Numbered from the stretch's first letter, positions 17,236-25,046 are shown. The stretch: DNA of 64,000 bases from Niabella agricola (GCF_021538615.1 NZ_JAJHIZ010000003.1:3906001-3970000), one strand, 5' to 3'. Notes: a model not told the origin generated them from the letters alone. Numbers and translations: made by a program.

Positions 17236-18054
17236 TTATTCCTGCACAACCTTTACGATTTTAGAATAAGTTTTTGTGCCGTCTGTATCTATCTGTGCAA
17301 TACGGATAAATGAAGGCGTGTTGCCCGTAATTTCGCTGTGGTTCTTTTTGCAGCCCACAGCCGTGCCTGTAATAATCGTAAAGAGGGATAGGAGCAGGAA
17401 TGCATTTTTCCTGCGATAGCATGCCATTAAAAGAAAGAGCGCCGCGGCAGCAACTGGTAGCATCATTTGAGAAAGCGCATTGATACCGATATTCCATTCA
17501 TAACTGATGGGCTCATTGCTGTTTCCGTTGCCGGCTTTTGAGCGAATCGTGGCAAGGGACACAAAATGTTCTCCGTCTGCTGAAGCCTCGATCTCAAAAT
17601 GATCATTATTCTTTTCGGTAACTGTTTGCCAGTTTACATACAGACTGCTGTTTGTGGTATGAGCAGAAACCGCACCAAATGTTACCCACAGTGCCACATC
17701 GCCTGTAACGGACAAGGGGCCCGGGGAGGGACAGGGTGCGGGTTGGGTAGCGGTCCAGGTAAATGCAGTAGTGCCAGGCGGTTTGGGGGTATCCTTGTTG
17801 CTGGAATAGTAGGGTTGGCCATCGTAAGCCAGTACCCAAACATTGTCGGGCGCCCCCATCCAGAAAACAGCAATAGCAACACCGGTATTCCCTGCTACGG
17901 TACCGGTTGTTTCATAATAGGTTTTCCCATTATAGGTGCCGGAGGGAGTAAGCGTATATGTGCTGGCCATGCAGCCCCCGGTAACCAGTATGTTTTGTGC
18001 GTACAGGCCGCAGCAGCAAAAAAGAAAGAGCAATAAGGAAATTATCTTTTTCAT
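17236..18054 (-). CDS. cassette protein A1: secreted protein with split FN3-like domain and membrane hairpin
   Basis: 272 residues; the ATG at 18054 directly precedes the Sec signal peptide (residues 1-20, ending in YAQ). Residues 21-130 form a beta-rich ectodomain with Cys28 and Cys108 and the phrase YDGQPYYSSNKDTPKPPGT. Residues 138-187 match the first part of the FN3-like domain typical of Bacteroidota secreted proteins (NDHFEIEASADGEHF). Two hydrophobic helices follow (about 194-213 and 218-234) joined by RRKN; the second ends in AVGC-KK, a lipobox-like site. The C-terminal 25 residues (IRIAQIDTDGTKTYSKIVKV) look like the missing last strands of the FN3-like domain. Paralogue of 23470-24276, aligned without gaps over the first 190 residues. 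Last gene of cassette copy 1. Function unknown. Confidence 0.85.
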   Translation of the reverse strand: MKKIISLLLFLFCCCGLYAQNILVTGGCMASTYTLTPSGTYNGKTYYETTGTVAGNTGVAIAVFWMGAPDNVWVLAYDGQPYYSSNKDTPKPPGTTAFTWTATQPAPCPSPGPLSVTGDVALWVTFGAVSAHTTNSSLYVNWQTVTEKNNDHFEIEASADGEHFVSLATIRSKAGNGNSNEPISYEWNIGINALSQMMLPVAAAALFLLMACYRRKNAFLLLSLFTIITGTAVGCKKNHSEITGNTPSFIRIAQIDTDGTKTYSKIVKVVQE

Positions 18055-18111
18055 ATAAAAGTTTTGAGGGTATATAATGGGTGAAAACGCGTTTTTGTTA
18101 AGAAACACCGG

Positions 18112-18687
18112 CTAAACACTTCTGCAGCGAATACCCAGATGATTTTCCGCACGGATGATTTCTTTTTGCTTCAATCCGCTGTTCGGCAGACAAAAGAAGG
18201 TCGCCAGGTTGTCGGAATGGGTTTCTGTTAAGCCATCCAGGGATGTAAGCGCATTGTGGTGGATATATACCTCTTTTAACTGTGTCAACTGTTGCAGCGG
18301 CGTTAAAGAAGCGATGTTATTGAATTGTATGTATAGTTGTTCGAGGTCCGTGAGCCCTTCAATTCCTTCCAGGCTTTCGATCTGGTTGTTAAATAAAAAC
18401 AGAGATTTGAGATTTTTAAGGGATGCCAGCAGTTGAAGGTCTTTGATTTGCTGGTGCGTAACAACCAGGATTTCCAACTGTTGCAGGGCCGCGATGCCAG
18501 AGAGGTTCGTAAGCTCAAAATCCATATTGGGATAAGGGGCCCTTGGTCCTACAAGTCTTAAAACGGTTGTATTTTGCAATTGCTCAAGATCCGAAATAGA
18601 CGGTGTAGCCGTACTGCGAAAAAAGGTTACTTCGAATGCCTGTTTCCACTGTTGCTCCAGGTTGTTCCACCAATTTAAGCTGCTCAT
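18112..18687 (-). CDS. leucine-rich repeat protein, SDS22-like
   Basis: 191 residues without signal peptide or membrane helix. About five 22-residue LRRs lie between residues 40 and 150 (for example LTDLEQLYIQFNNIASLTPL and LTQLKEVYIHHNALTSL), giving a protein-binding solenoid. The C-terminal cap ends in EIIRAENHLGIRC. It sits between the last collar gene (16 nt) and the A1 gene (58 nt), so it belongs to the same transcript, but it has no counterpart in the second cassette copy. Likely a cytosolic adaptor; the partner is unknown. Confidence 0.85.
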   Translation of the reverse strand: MSSLNWWNNLEQQWKQAFEVTFFRSTATPSISDLEQLQNTTVLRLVGPRAPYPNMDFELTNLSGIAALQQLEILVVTHQQIKDLQLLASLKNLKSLFLFNNQIESLEGIEGLTDLEQLYIQFNNIASLTPLQQLTQLKEVYIHHNALTSLDGLTETHSDNLATFFCLPNSGLKQKEIIRAENHLGIRCRSV

Positions 18688-18702
18688 GATGATGTCGTTT
18701 TA

Positions 18703-19224
18703 TTAACCTCGTGAAGGAAAGATGCCCTCTGTACTGATACAGAAGTTTAACCCGAGAACGGGCTGAATAACAGCGTAAGGCTGTTGCAATCCCGCCGGCT
18801 GCACCATGTTGGCATGCATTGTAACGGCAGTGCCGGTTGTTCGGTATTCTTTATCCGGCGTACCCGTGTTGGCCAGGTACGCACCCGCAGGAGCCGATGC
18901 ATCACCCGCTTCTGCAACCGCAAAAACCGGGTGATTATGGGCCGGAAGATTGGCTGTTGTAAGGGTCGCAGTTTCAGTTCCTCCATTTTCTCCTATGTTG
19001 CGATTGCTTGTGTTTGGTGTGCTCGCTCCCATCCCGATGGGTACCCTCCCCCTTAGGTCGGGTAGGGCAAACGTAGTGATGCCATCACCGCCAAATGTGG
19101 TTCCCAGTAACGCAAACAATGCGTCATTTTGCGCAATCGGCAAAAGCTGGCCGTTACAGTATGTCCACCCCAGGGGAGCAAAGTTAAATCCGAAGAGTGC
19201 TATCATGCCAAGAAAAGGTTCCAT
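18703..19224 (-). CDS. cassette protein C1: phage tail collar domain protein (MdpB type)
   Basis: 173 residues of the microcystin-dependent-protein/tail-collar family. Hallmarks: N-terminal LFGFNFAPLGWTYCNGQLLP, then LFALLGTTFGGDG-TTFALPDLRGRVPIG (about 37-67), then NLPAHNHPV, and the family end IFPSRG. Cys at about 23 and near the C-terminus are shared with the paralogues. No signal peptide. Third of three tandem copies (with 19284 and 19857), 60 nt after C2. The family forms trimeric, often receptor-binding, ends of phage tails; the role in free-standing bacterial copies is not established. Confidence 0.93.
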   Translation of the reverse strand: MEPFLGMIALFGFNFAPLGWTYCNGQLLPIAQNDALFALLGTTFGGDGITTFALPDLRGRVPIGMGASTPNTSNRNIGENGGTETATLTTANLPAHNHPVFAVAEAGDASAPAGAYLANTGTPDKEYRTTGTAVTMHANMVQPAGLQQPYAVIQPVLGLNFCISTEGIFPSRG

Positions 19225-19283
19225 CTGCTGTTATTTTGAATGTTCATTGTTGTAAAAGTTATTTTCGTTGTCCTTTTCCACGA

Positions 19284-19808
19284 TCAGGATCTTGCCGGGA
19301 AAATGCCGGTCAGTGCAATGCAATAATTAACAACCAGGAAGGGCTGTTGTATAGAAAAGGGAGTGTTGCTGCCAACAGCGCCTACCATCCCCGGTTGCAT
19401 TTTAACCATGGTTCCGGAAGAACGGTATTCCTTATCCAGTTTCCCGGTATTGGCAGGGTTGGCTCCTGCCGGGTTTTCGGTATTGCCGGCATCGGTAAAT
19501 GCATTAATGGTATGATTATGAGCGGGCAGATGTTGGAATGTCAATGATATGTTTGGGACTCCCGCCTGCTGCCCCATTATATAATTGCTTAAGCCCGGTC
19601 CCTGCCCGGTAGCACCCACGGGTGCCCTGCCTGCTAAATTCGGTAAGGCAAATGTATTAACACCATCGCCTCCGTAGGTAGTGCCCAGCAGTGCAAAAAG
19701 CGCTGTGTTTGATCTTAATGCAATGATTTGCCCGTTACAGGAGGCCCAGTTCCGGGGAGCAAAATCAAAACCGAACATCCCAATCATACCAAGAAAAGGT
19801 TCATTCAT
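19284..19808 (-). CDS. cassette protein C2: phage tail collar domain protein (MdpB type)
   Basis: 174 residues, same family as its neighbours. Collar core LFALLGTTYGGDGVNTFALP followed by NLAGRAPVGATGQGPG, then HLPAHNHTINAF and the end GIFPARS. It differs in having RSNTALFALL where the others have AQN, and FALPNLAGR instead of FALPDLRGR. Middle copy of the tandem triplet; 49 nt after C3 and 60 nt before C1. No export signal seen. Confidence 0.93.
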   Translation of the reverse strand: MNEPFLGMIGMFGFDFAPRNWASCNGQIIALRSNTALFALLGTTYGGDGVNTFALPNLAGRAPVGATGQGPGLSNYIMGQQAGVPNISLTFQHLPAHNHTINAFTDAGNTENPAGANPANTGKLDKEYRSSGTMVKMQPGMVGAVGSNTPFSIQQPFLVVNYCIALTGIFPARS

Positions 19809-19856
19809 GTTAAAGTGATTTTATGTTATACCAAGGAGTGGCAATACGAAGTTGTT

Positions 19857-20375
19857 TTAATTTCTTGATGGAAAAACGCCGTTCAGTGCAATACAGAAAT
19901 TAAGTACCAGGAAGGGCTGCATATTACTGACCGGTTCATTATTACCGCTGCTGCCCATCATTCCCGCATTCATTTGTGTTTTGGTGCCGCTTGCTTTATA
20001 CCCGTAGTTCAGCGGCCCGGTATTGGCCAGGTATGCACCGGTGGGCAATTCGGTGTCTCCCGTTTCGGAAACGGCACTGATTTCGTGTGTGTGACTGGGC
20101 AAATGGTTTATACGTAACTGTGTGCTTTCGCTTCCACCCATTTGCCCCAGGTTATATGAAGGGCCATAGTTGGACATACCGCTATGAATGGGTACTCTTC
20201 CTCTTAAATCGGGCAGATTGAATGTGTTGACGCCATTGCCTCCATAATACGTGCCTAACAATGCAAACAATGCCTGGTTCTGGGCTATGGACATAGTCTG
20301 CCCCTGGCAGAAGGCCCATCCCCTGGGCGCAAAATTGAAACCAAACATGGCAATAAAACCTAAAAGGGGTTCCAT
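19857..20375 (-). CDS. cassette protein C3: phage tail collar domain protein (MdpB type)
   Basis: 172 residues. MFGFNFAPRGWAFCQGQTMS at the N-terminus, LFALLGTYYGGNGVNTFNLP in the core, LPSHTHEISAVSETGDTE, then the variable tip and the end GVFPSRN. First collar gene of copy 1, 41 nt after the B1 gene. Variation between the four copies is concentrated in the second half, as expected for a ligand-contacting tip; that is inference from reading the proteins side by side. Confidence 0.93.
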   Translation of the reverse strand: MEPLLGFIAMFGFNFAPRGWAFCQGQTMSIAQNQALFALLGTYYGGNGVNTFNLPDLRGRVPIHSGMSNYGPSYNLGQMGGSESTQLRINHLPSHTHEISAVSETGDTELPTGAYLANTGPLNYGYKASGTKTQMNAGMMGSSGNNEPVSNMQPFLVLNFCIALNGVFPSRN

Positions 20376-20415
20376 ATGCTAATAATTAAAAAATAATCGA
20401 AAGGGTTAAAAAAAA

Positions 20416-20916
20416 CTATACGTAAACGGTGGTGGTTTTGTTTCTTTGGTAAACAAGGGTCCTGGCCGGGGAAATGCGCTGTGCATGGGCATTACGCTGC
20501 AGGTACTGTGTCAGCTTCGGAGAGGTATCCGTGTCTGCTGTCGCCATTAATTTTAATTCAAACTGGTTCAAACTGGCAACAGCGTTACCAGCCTGGTAGC
20601 AATGGATCACCACATCAGAAGGCTTAGCAGGATTACAATCCCAGTAAATCCAGACGGGCTGCGCAATGATCCGCTCGTTTGGAAAAAAAACAGGGGCTGC
20701 TTCTTTGTACGTGTGCCCTTTGCAGGGAGCCAGTTTCTTTTTTTGTTCCGGCTGGCAGTTATGGGGCACTACCTGATACTTTCTGCACAGGGCTTTCCAA
20801 AGCAATTCGAGATCTGAAGCAGGAGCAGGGGGTGGGGCAATACAGTTTTGACCCAGTGCTGCACCGGCCGCAAGCGCAGCCAGGCTACTTAAAAAAACGC
20901 GTCGGTTAGAAGGCAT
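20416..20916 (-). CDS. cassette protein B1: Tat-type exported protein of unknown family
   Basis: 166 residues. The N-terminus NRRVFLSSLAALAAGAALG is a twin-arginine-like signal followed by an Ala-rich hydrophobic stretch. The mature part shares several blocks with the B2 protein: LWKALCRKY (39-47), CKGHTYKE (65-72), FFPNERIIAQPVWIYWD (77-93), SDVVIH-YQ and LNQFEL (116-121), and a C-terminal VYQRNKTTTVY. Several Cys suggest disulfides. I do not recognise the family. First gene of cassette copy 1, which suggests that it works with the collar and A proteins. Confidence 0.8.
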   Translation of the reverse strand: MPSNRRVFLSSLAALAAGAALGQNCIAPPPAPASDLELLWKALCRKYQVVPHNCQPEQKKKLAPCKGHTYKEAAPVFFPNERIIAQPVWIYWDCNPAKPSDVVIHCYQAGNAVASLNQFELKLMATADTDTSPKLTQYLQRNAHAQRISPARTLVYQRNKTTTVYV

Positions 20917-21280
20917 TTAATGATCTTTTTAATCTAAACACAGCAAAAGCCGCTTTTTTAAAATACTGCAGTCAGGAGCAGCGAGCATCGTATTGTTTGC
21001 TCATTATAGACCTGCTACAGGAATACGCAACTATCTGTCATGTATTAACGAAAATAGATATCCACAATAAAACTAAACGTATAGCAGCAGCAGTCGAAAG
21101 GTCATCTCTGTTAAACGGTTGGTTTTATAGCGTGAAGGTAGAGTTTTTTGATCTAACATGAGCCCGCGTATTTAAATTTTTTTGTTTGATACTGCCGATG
21201 CCGGACGTAAAACGACCGTTGGCGGGCCATATATGGGCGTTTGGTTTGAACAAAATCCGGTTCGGCCCGGACGGGATATA
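20917..21280. other. intergenic region between divergent cassette copy 1 and the cyclase gene
   Basis: About 360 bp without a gene. The cyclase promoter lies at its right end. No TAnnTTTG element was found for the B1 gene on the minus strand, so the promoter of cassette copy 1 is not identified. No repeats noted. Confidence 0.5.
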
Positions 21281-21310
21281 TTGCGGTATATCATTTCGAT
21301 GTTAATTTTG
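21281..21310 (+). promoter_or_regulatory. promoter of the nucleotidyl cyclase gene
   Basis: TTG (21281-21283), 19 nt, TAATTTTG (21303-21310): an exact match to the Bacteroidota promoter consensus. The transcript would begin near 21315, which excludes upstream starts (TTG 21182, ATG 21299) and selects the ATG at 21332. Confidence 0.75.
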
Positions 21311-21331
21311 CATTCAGATGCTGTAACGACT

Positions 21332-22393
21332 ATGCTTTCCAAACGTATCCTATATTTCAGGTTGAAAATGCTGCTGATCCTTTCCGTGATCTGGATCCTG
21401 TTTGGATTCCTTTTTCTGTTTAACATCCTTGAAATTGAAAGGCAGTTACTGAGTAACCGGTCGCCGTTCATTTTTTGCATTGCGTTTGCTCTCATTGGTC
21501 TGGTGATTTCTTCGGCGCTGATTTTTTATTTAAAAACGGCTTTCCGCAGGCACCCTTTATGGATTGCATTCCTGTTGAAGCTGGCGCTGGCTTTTGGCTT
21601 GTTTGTAGTGGTGGCCTTTTGCATGCTGGCGGGGTATTTTGTTTTTAGTTATCATGGAAGCCTTTCCGGATTTACTACACGGTTTTTTGAGGATATTTTT
21701 TTTACGAGGGGGTTCCTGATCCTGATGACAGATCTGGGATTGCTGACGCTTATTTCGCTGGTATTGCTGGAGGTAACCGACAAGTACGGGCCCGGCGGAT
21801 TCTGGAGCATGATGCGGGGAGAATATCACCGGCCGAAGAAAGAAAGACGGATCTTTATTTTCCTGGACATTAATAATGCCACCACCATTGCTGAAAGGAT
21901 CGGCCATGAACAATATTTTTTACTGCTGAAAGACTTCTTTTCAGATATCACCAACCCGGTGCTGGCCAATGGCGGGGAAATTTACCAGTATGTGGGGGAT
22001 GAGGTGGTGCTTTCCTGGAAAGAGTCACCGGAGCATAAAATCTATGCACTGCGGTTTATCCGGCAGGCCTTCTATATTTTAAAACGAAGGGAGAAATATT
22101 ATACTGGGCAATACACCGTAGCTCCAACATTCAAGGCGGGCATCCATAGCGGTGAAGTTACATCGGGCTTTGTAGGCATTATAAAAAAAGACCTGGTGTA
22201 TAGCGGCGATACGCTGAACACGGCTGCAAGACTGCGGGGTAAATGTCATGAACTGCAGCAATCTTTTATTTTATCGGGAGGGTTTATGCAGGATTTTTAC
22301 CAGCCGTTTGCGTATAGAATTACCAGCATCGGGGAAATGGAGTTGAAAGGAAGGCTGGAGAAGGAACCGCTTTTTTCGCTGGAGTTTGAGTGA
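21332..22393 (+). CDS. membrane-bound class III adenylate/guanylate cyclase
   Basis: 353 residues: four membrane helices (about 11-32, 45-67, 77-105, 127-147) and a C-terminal class III cyclase domain (about 172-345). Metal-binding aspartates are in FLDINNAT (Asp179) and YQYVGDEVVLSW (Asp223); the transition-state pair is in SGDTLNTAARL (Asn296, Arg300). The position that commonly reads the base seven residues before Asn296 is Val, so ATP or GTP preference cannot be told. The frame runs upstream to a TTG at 21182, but the promoter at 21281-21310 places the start at 21332. It lies between the two cassette copies on the opposite strand, followed by a PAP2 gene. Confidence 0.9.
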   Translation: MLSKRILYFRLKMLLILSVIWILFGFLFLFNILEIERQLLSNRSPFIFCIAFALIGLVISSALIFYLKTAFRRHPLWIAFLLKLALAFGLFVVVAFCMLAGYFVFSYHGSLSGFTTRFFEDIFFTRGFLILMTDLGLLTLISLVLLEVTDKYGPGGFWSMMRGEYHRPKKERRIFIFLDINNATTIAERIGHEQYFLLLKDFFSDITNPVLANGGEIYQYVGDEVVLSWKESPEHKIYALRFIRQAFYILKRREKYYTGQYTVAPTFKAGIHSGEVTSGFVGIIKKDLVYSGDTLNTAARLRGKCHELQQSFILSGGFMQDFYQPFAYRITSIGEMELKGRLEKEPLFSLEFE

Positions 22394-22487
22394 TCTCGGG
22401 ACGGTAACGGTTCTCGGCACGCCGGAAAGCGTTGAATTGTATTGCGCCGTTGCCCCGCTGTCCGAAATAAACTGAAGCGCCCAGAGG

Positions 22488-23438
22488 ATGTGCTCTATTG
22501 AAACACATTCCCCTATTTTTGTAAGAAACAAATTTCCTCTGTATCCTGTAATATACATTCTATACTGCTGGCTGTTTTTAGCGCTGTCTCATTTTTGCGG
22601 AGCACAAACCTCGTTGAACGTTCCCAATAAAGACACGAGTAATATTACGATAGAAAAAGCGGTTCGGGACAGCGGCATCCGGGAGACGGCTTCTGCAACA
22701 GCGCTTCTGAAAGATAGTGTGGAAGAAGACAGCCTGATCAGATACCGGCTGAACGGTGCTTTTTTGAAAAGCATTTTTTCAGATGCAACATATGTGGTTA
22801 CACGGCCGGTGCATTGGCAGGGCCGCGATCTGCGGAACCTGGGTATTGTGATGGGAACAGCGGGCGCGCTGCTGCTGGCGGATAAAGAAATCAAATGGTT
22901 CGCTCAGCAAAATCAGCACCCCTTTGTTAACAGCGTGGCCAATATTGTTGAGCCCTTCGGCAATCGCTATTCGCCTTATATTATGGCGGGCATGTATGTA
23001 GCTGGTGCCGTTATTAAGAACCGGGAACTTAAAAACACGGCACTGCTCACCTTTAAATCCTATGCCATTTCTACCTCGCTGTACCTCCTGACAAAGTCGA
23101 TGATCCGCCGGAACCGGCCTGCTTATACCGATCACAACCTCGATTTTTATCCGCCTTTCTCCGGCGACCGATACCATACCTCATTTCCTTCCGGTCATAC
23201 CTTAACAGTGATGACGCTGGCTACCGCCGTTTCCGAAGCCTATGGCAAACAGCACCGGTGGATACCCTGGGTAGCCTACAGCATTGCCGGGCTTACCGGT
23301 GTTTCCCGTATCTATCATAACCGGCACTGGTCCAGCGATGTTTGGATCGGGGCCAGCCTTGGTTATTTTGTAACCCGGTCCGTATTTAAAAACAACCGGG
23401 TAAAGAAACGCACGGGTCTGGAGTTCGTATGGCGTTAG
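22488..23438 (+). CDS. PAP2 superfamily phosphatase
   Basis: 316 residues. N-terminal signal or anchor (about 16-40, ending CGAQ), a linker, then a PAP2 membrane domain. All three catalytic motifs are present: KSMIRRNRP (KX6RP), PSGH, and SRIYHNRHWSSD (SRX5H plus Asp). Such enzymes dephosphorylate undecaprenyl-pyrophosphate, phosphatidate or sugar-lipid substrates on the periplasmic side; the substrate is not readable here. A TATTTTTG element at 22514-22521 lies inside the first codons, but it lacks a spaced TTG and there is no ATG/GTG/TTG start shortly after it, so the ATG at 22488 is kept. Confidence 0.9.
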   Translation: MCSIETHSPIFVRNKFPLYPVIYILYCWLFLALSHFCGAQTSLNVPNKDTSNITIEKAVRDSGIRETASATALLKDSVEEDSLIRYRLNGAFLKSIFSDATYVVTRPVHWQGRDLRNLGIVMGTAGALLLADKEIKWFAQQNQHPFVNSVANIVEPFGNRYSPYIMAGMYVAGAVIKNRELKNTALLTFKSYAISTSLYLLTKSMIRRNRPAYTDHNLDFYPPFSGDRYHTSFPSGHTLTVMTLATAVSEAYGKQHRWIPWVAYSIAGLTGVSRIYHNRHWSSDVWIGASLGYFVTRSVFKNNRVKKRTGLEFVWR

Positions 23439-23469
23439 CCATCGTTTTTCTGAAATGCACCCGGATATG

Positions 23470-24276
23470 CTATTCTTCCACAATTTTTACGATCCTGGAA
23501 TAGAGCTTAACACCATCTTTTCCAACATGGGCAATGCGGATATAATTGGGTTTGTCTTTGGCATCAATGTCCTTTGTTTTAGTACAGCCGGGCGTGCACA
23601 GCAGGATGATGCACAGACCGGCCAATGCAACCCGGCTGCGTCTTGAACACATCCACAATAACACTACCAGAGCCATGCCGCCTAGAGCTGCCAACGAAAC
23701 CATACCTCCCGAGTTCCAGTCATAACCGATGGTGGCACTGCTGTTCCCGTTTTCGGCCTTGGATACTACAGTTGCGATGGGAATAAACATAACCCCGTCC
23801 CTTGATGCTTCTATTTCAAAATGATCATTGTCTACTTCGGTAAGCGACTCCCAGTGTACAGAAAGCACATTCTTTTTGATGTCTGCCGAAATAGCACCAA
23901 AGGCCACCCATAACGCCACATCGCCCGTTACTTGTAACGGGGCAGGACTGGGACAGGGGGCCGGGGTTACAGCTGTCCATGGAAAGGCGCTGGTACCGGG
24001 AGGAAGTGGTGTATCTTTTGAACAGGAGAAATAGGGCTGCCCGTCGTAATCCACCACCCAAACGTTATCCGGTGGGCCCAGCCAGTATACATTGATCACC
24101 GTACCGATTTGCCCTGCAACGGTTCCGGTTCCCGAATAGGCGGGTTTGCCATTAACCGTACCAACCTGTGCCAGGGCAACGGGAATGTCTACGCAGCCTC
24201 CGGAAACCTGTATGATTTGTGCGGCCGTTGACAGAAAAACGGCCAGCGTGACAAATAATAAAAAAATCTTTTTCAT
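23470..24276 (-). CDS. cassette protein A2: secreted protein with split FN3-like domain and membrane hairpin
   Basis: 268 residues, paralogue of the A1 protein. Signal peptide 1-20 (AAQ), then an ectodomain with Cys28 and Cys108 at the same positions as A1, YDGQPYFSCSKDTPLPPGT and PAPCPSPAPLQVTGDVALWV. FN3-like first part NDHFEIEASRDGVMFIPIA (150-168); helix 1 about 192-210; SRRSR; helix 2 about 216-230, ending in CTPGC-TKTK with Cys231 at a lipobox-like place; C-terminal YIRIAHVGKDGVKLYSRIVK. The helices are poorly conserved in sequence between A1 and A2, while the flanking FN3-like halves and the Cys are kept. Last gene of cassette copy 2. Function unknown. Confidence 0.85.
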   Translation of the reverse strand: MKKIFLLFVTLAVFLSTAAQIIQVSGGCVDIPVALAQVGTVNGKPAYSGTGTVAGQIGTVINVYWLGPPDNVWVVDYDGQPYFSCSKDTPLPPGTSAFPWTAVTPAPCPSPAPLQVTGDVALWVAFGAISADIKKNVLSVHWESLTEVDNDHFEIEASRDGVMFIPIATVVSKAENGNSSATIGYDWNSGGMVSLAALGGMALVVLLWMCSRRSRVALAGLCIILLCTPGCTKTKDIDAKDKPNYIRIAHVGKDGVKLYSRIVKIVEE

Positions 24277-24309
24277 TTTTCGGCCTTTTTAGAGGAAACT
24301 TATATAAAG

Positions 24310-24339
24310 CACATTGCGCCTCCGTCGGGCTGCAATGTG
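24310..24339 (-). terminator. hairpin between collar gene C4 and the A2 gene
   Basis: CACATTGC (24310-24317) pairs with GCAATGTG (24332-24339), a perfect 8-bp stem. On the minus strand it is followed by CTTTATATAA, a weak T-rich end. It lies in the 203-bp C4-A2 gap and could attenuate transcription between the two; the rest of that gap shows nothing. Confidence 0.45.
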
Positions 24340-24478
24340 TGTTAACTGGAGCTGTTTAAAACTCTTCAACATCAATATAAGCTGGGGCCGGCTGCCGGAA
24401 AACAGTCATTGGAAATGTATTGTTACTGCAGTTTCGGTTGATCCACCAACTTAAACCGATCATATGCCGCTTTTAATA

Positions 24479-25000
24479 TTAATTGCGCGACGGGAAAATG
24501 CCTTCAAGTGCAATACAATAGTTCAGCGCCAGGTAGGGCTGTATATTTGTATGCGGCTGGCTGCCGCCCTTGGTTTCCACCGCTGCTGCATTCATAGCCA
24601 CCTTATTGACCGGAGATTGCTTATATTCTTTATCGAGCGTTCCTGTATTGGCCGGGAATGCACCGGTAGGGTCGGAGGTGTCTCCTGCCTCTGCAGTAGC
24701 CATAAAGGCATGGGTATGTGCCGGCATCTGGCTCAACAGCAATGTCACCGTCTCTGCGCCGCCCTGTTGTCCGAGGGCATATGAAGAAAGCCCGGGCCCC
24801 TGTCCGAACCCGATGGGCACCCTTCCCCGCAGATCGGGTAGTGCAAAAGTGGTTTGTCCATTGCCGCCATAGGTAGTTCCCAGCAAGGAAAACAGCGCTG
24901 TATTCTGGGCAATGGATAATAGCTGGCCCTGGCAGAAAGCCCATCCGCGTGGAGCGAAATTGCAACCAAACAATACGATCATACTTAAAAAGGGGTCCAT
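24479..25000 (-). CDS. cassette protein C4: phage tail collar domain protein (MdpB type)
   Basis: 173 residues from the ATG at 25000, which gives the family start MDPFLSMI-LFGCNFAPRGW; the frame extends 39 codons further upstream without family similarity. Core LFSLLGTTYGGNGQTTFALP and DLRGRVPIGFGQGPGLSSY, then QMPAHTHAFMATAEAGDTSD and the end GIFPSRN. The only collar gene of cassette copy 2, 46 nt after the B2 gene. No export signal. Confidence 0.93.
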   Translation of the reverse strand: MDPFLSMIVLFGCNFAPRGWAFCQGQLLSIAQNTALFSLLGTTYGGNGQTTFALPDLRGRVPIGFGQGPGLSSYALGQQGGAETVTLLLSQMPAHTHAFMATAEAGDTSDPTGAFPANTGTLDKEYKQSPVNKVAMNAAAVETKGGSQPHTNIQPYLALNYCIALEGIFPSRN

Positions 25001-25046
25001 AATTGAATATTTAGAAGAGGTGAGGAAATATGATAGATGAGGAAAA

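Noticed and set aside
22514..22521. TATTTTTG promoter element for the PAP2 gene
   Set aside because: It lies inside the first codons, has no TTG at proper spacing, and no usual start codon follows before the signal peptide.
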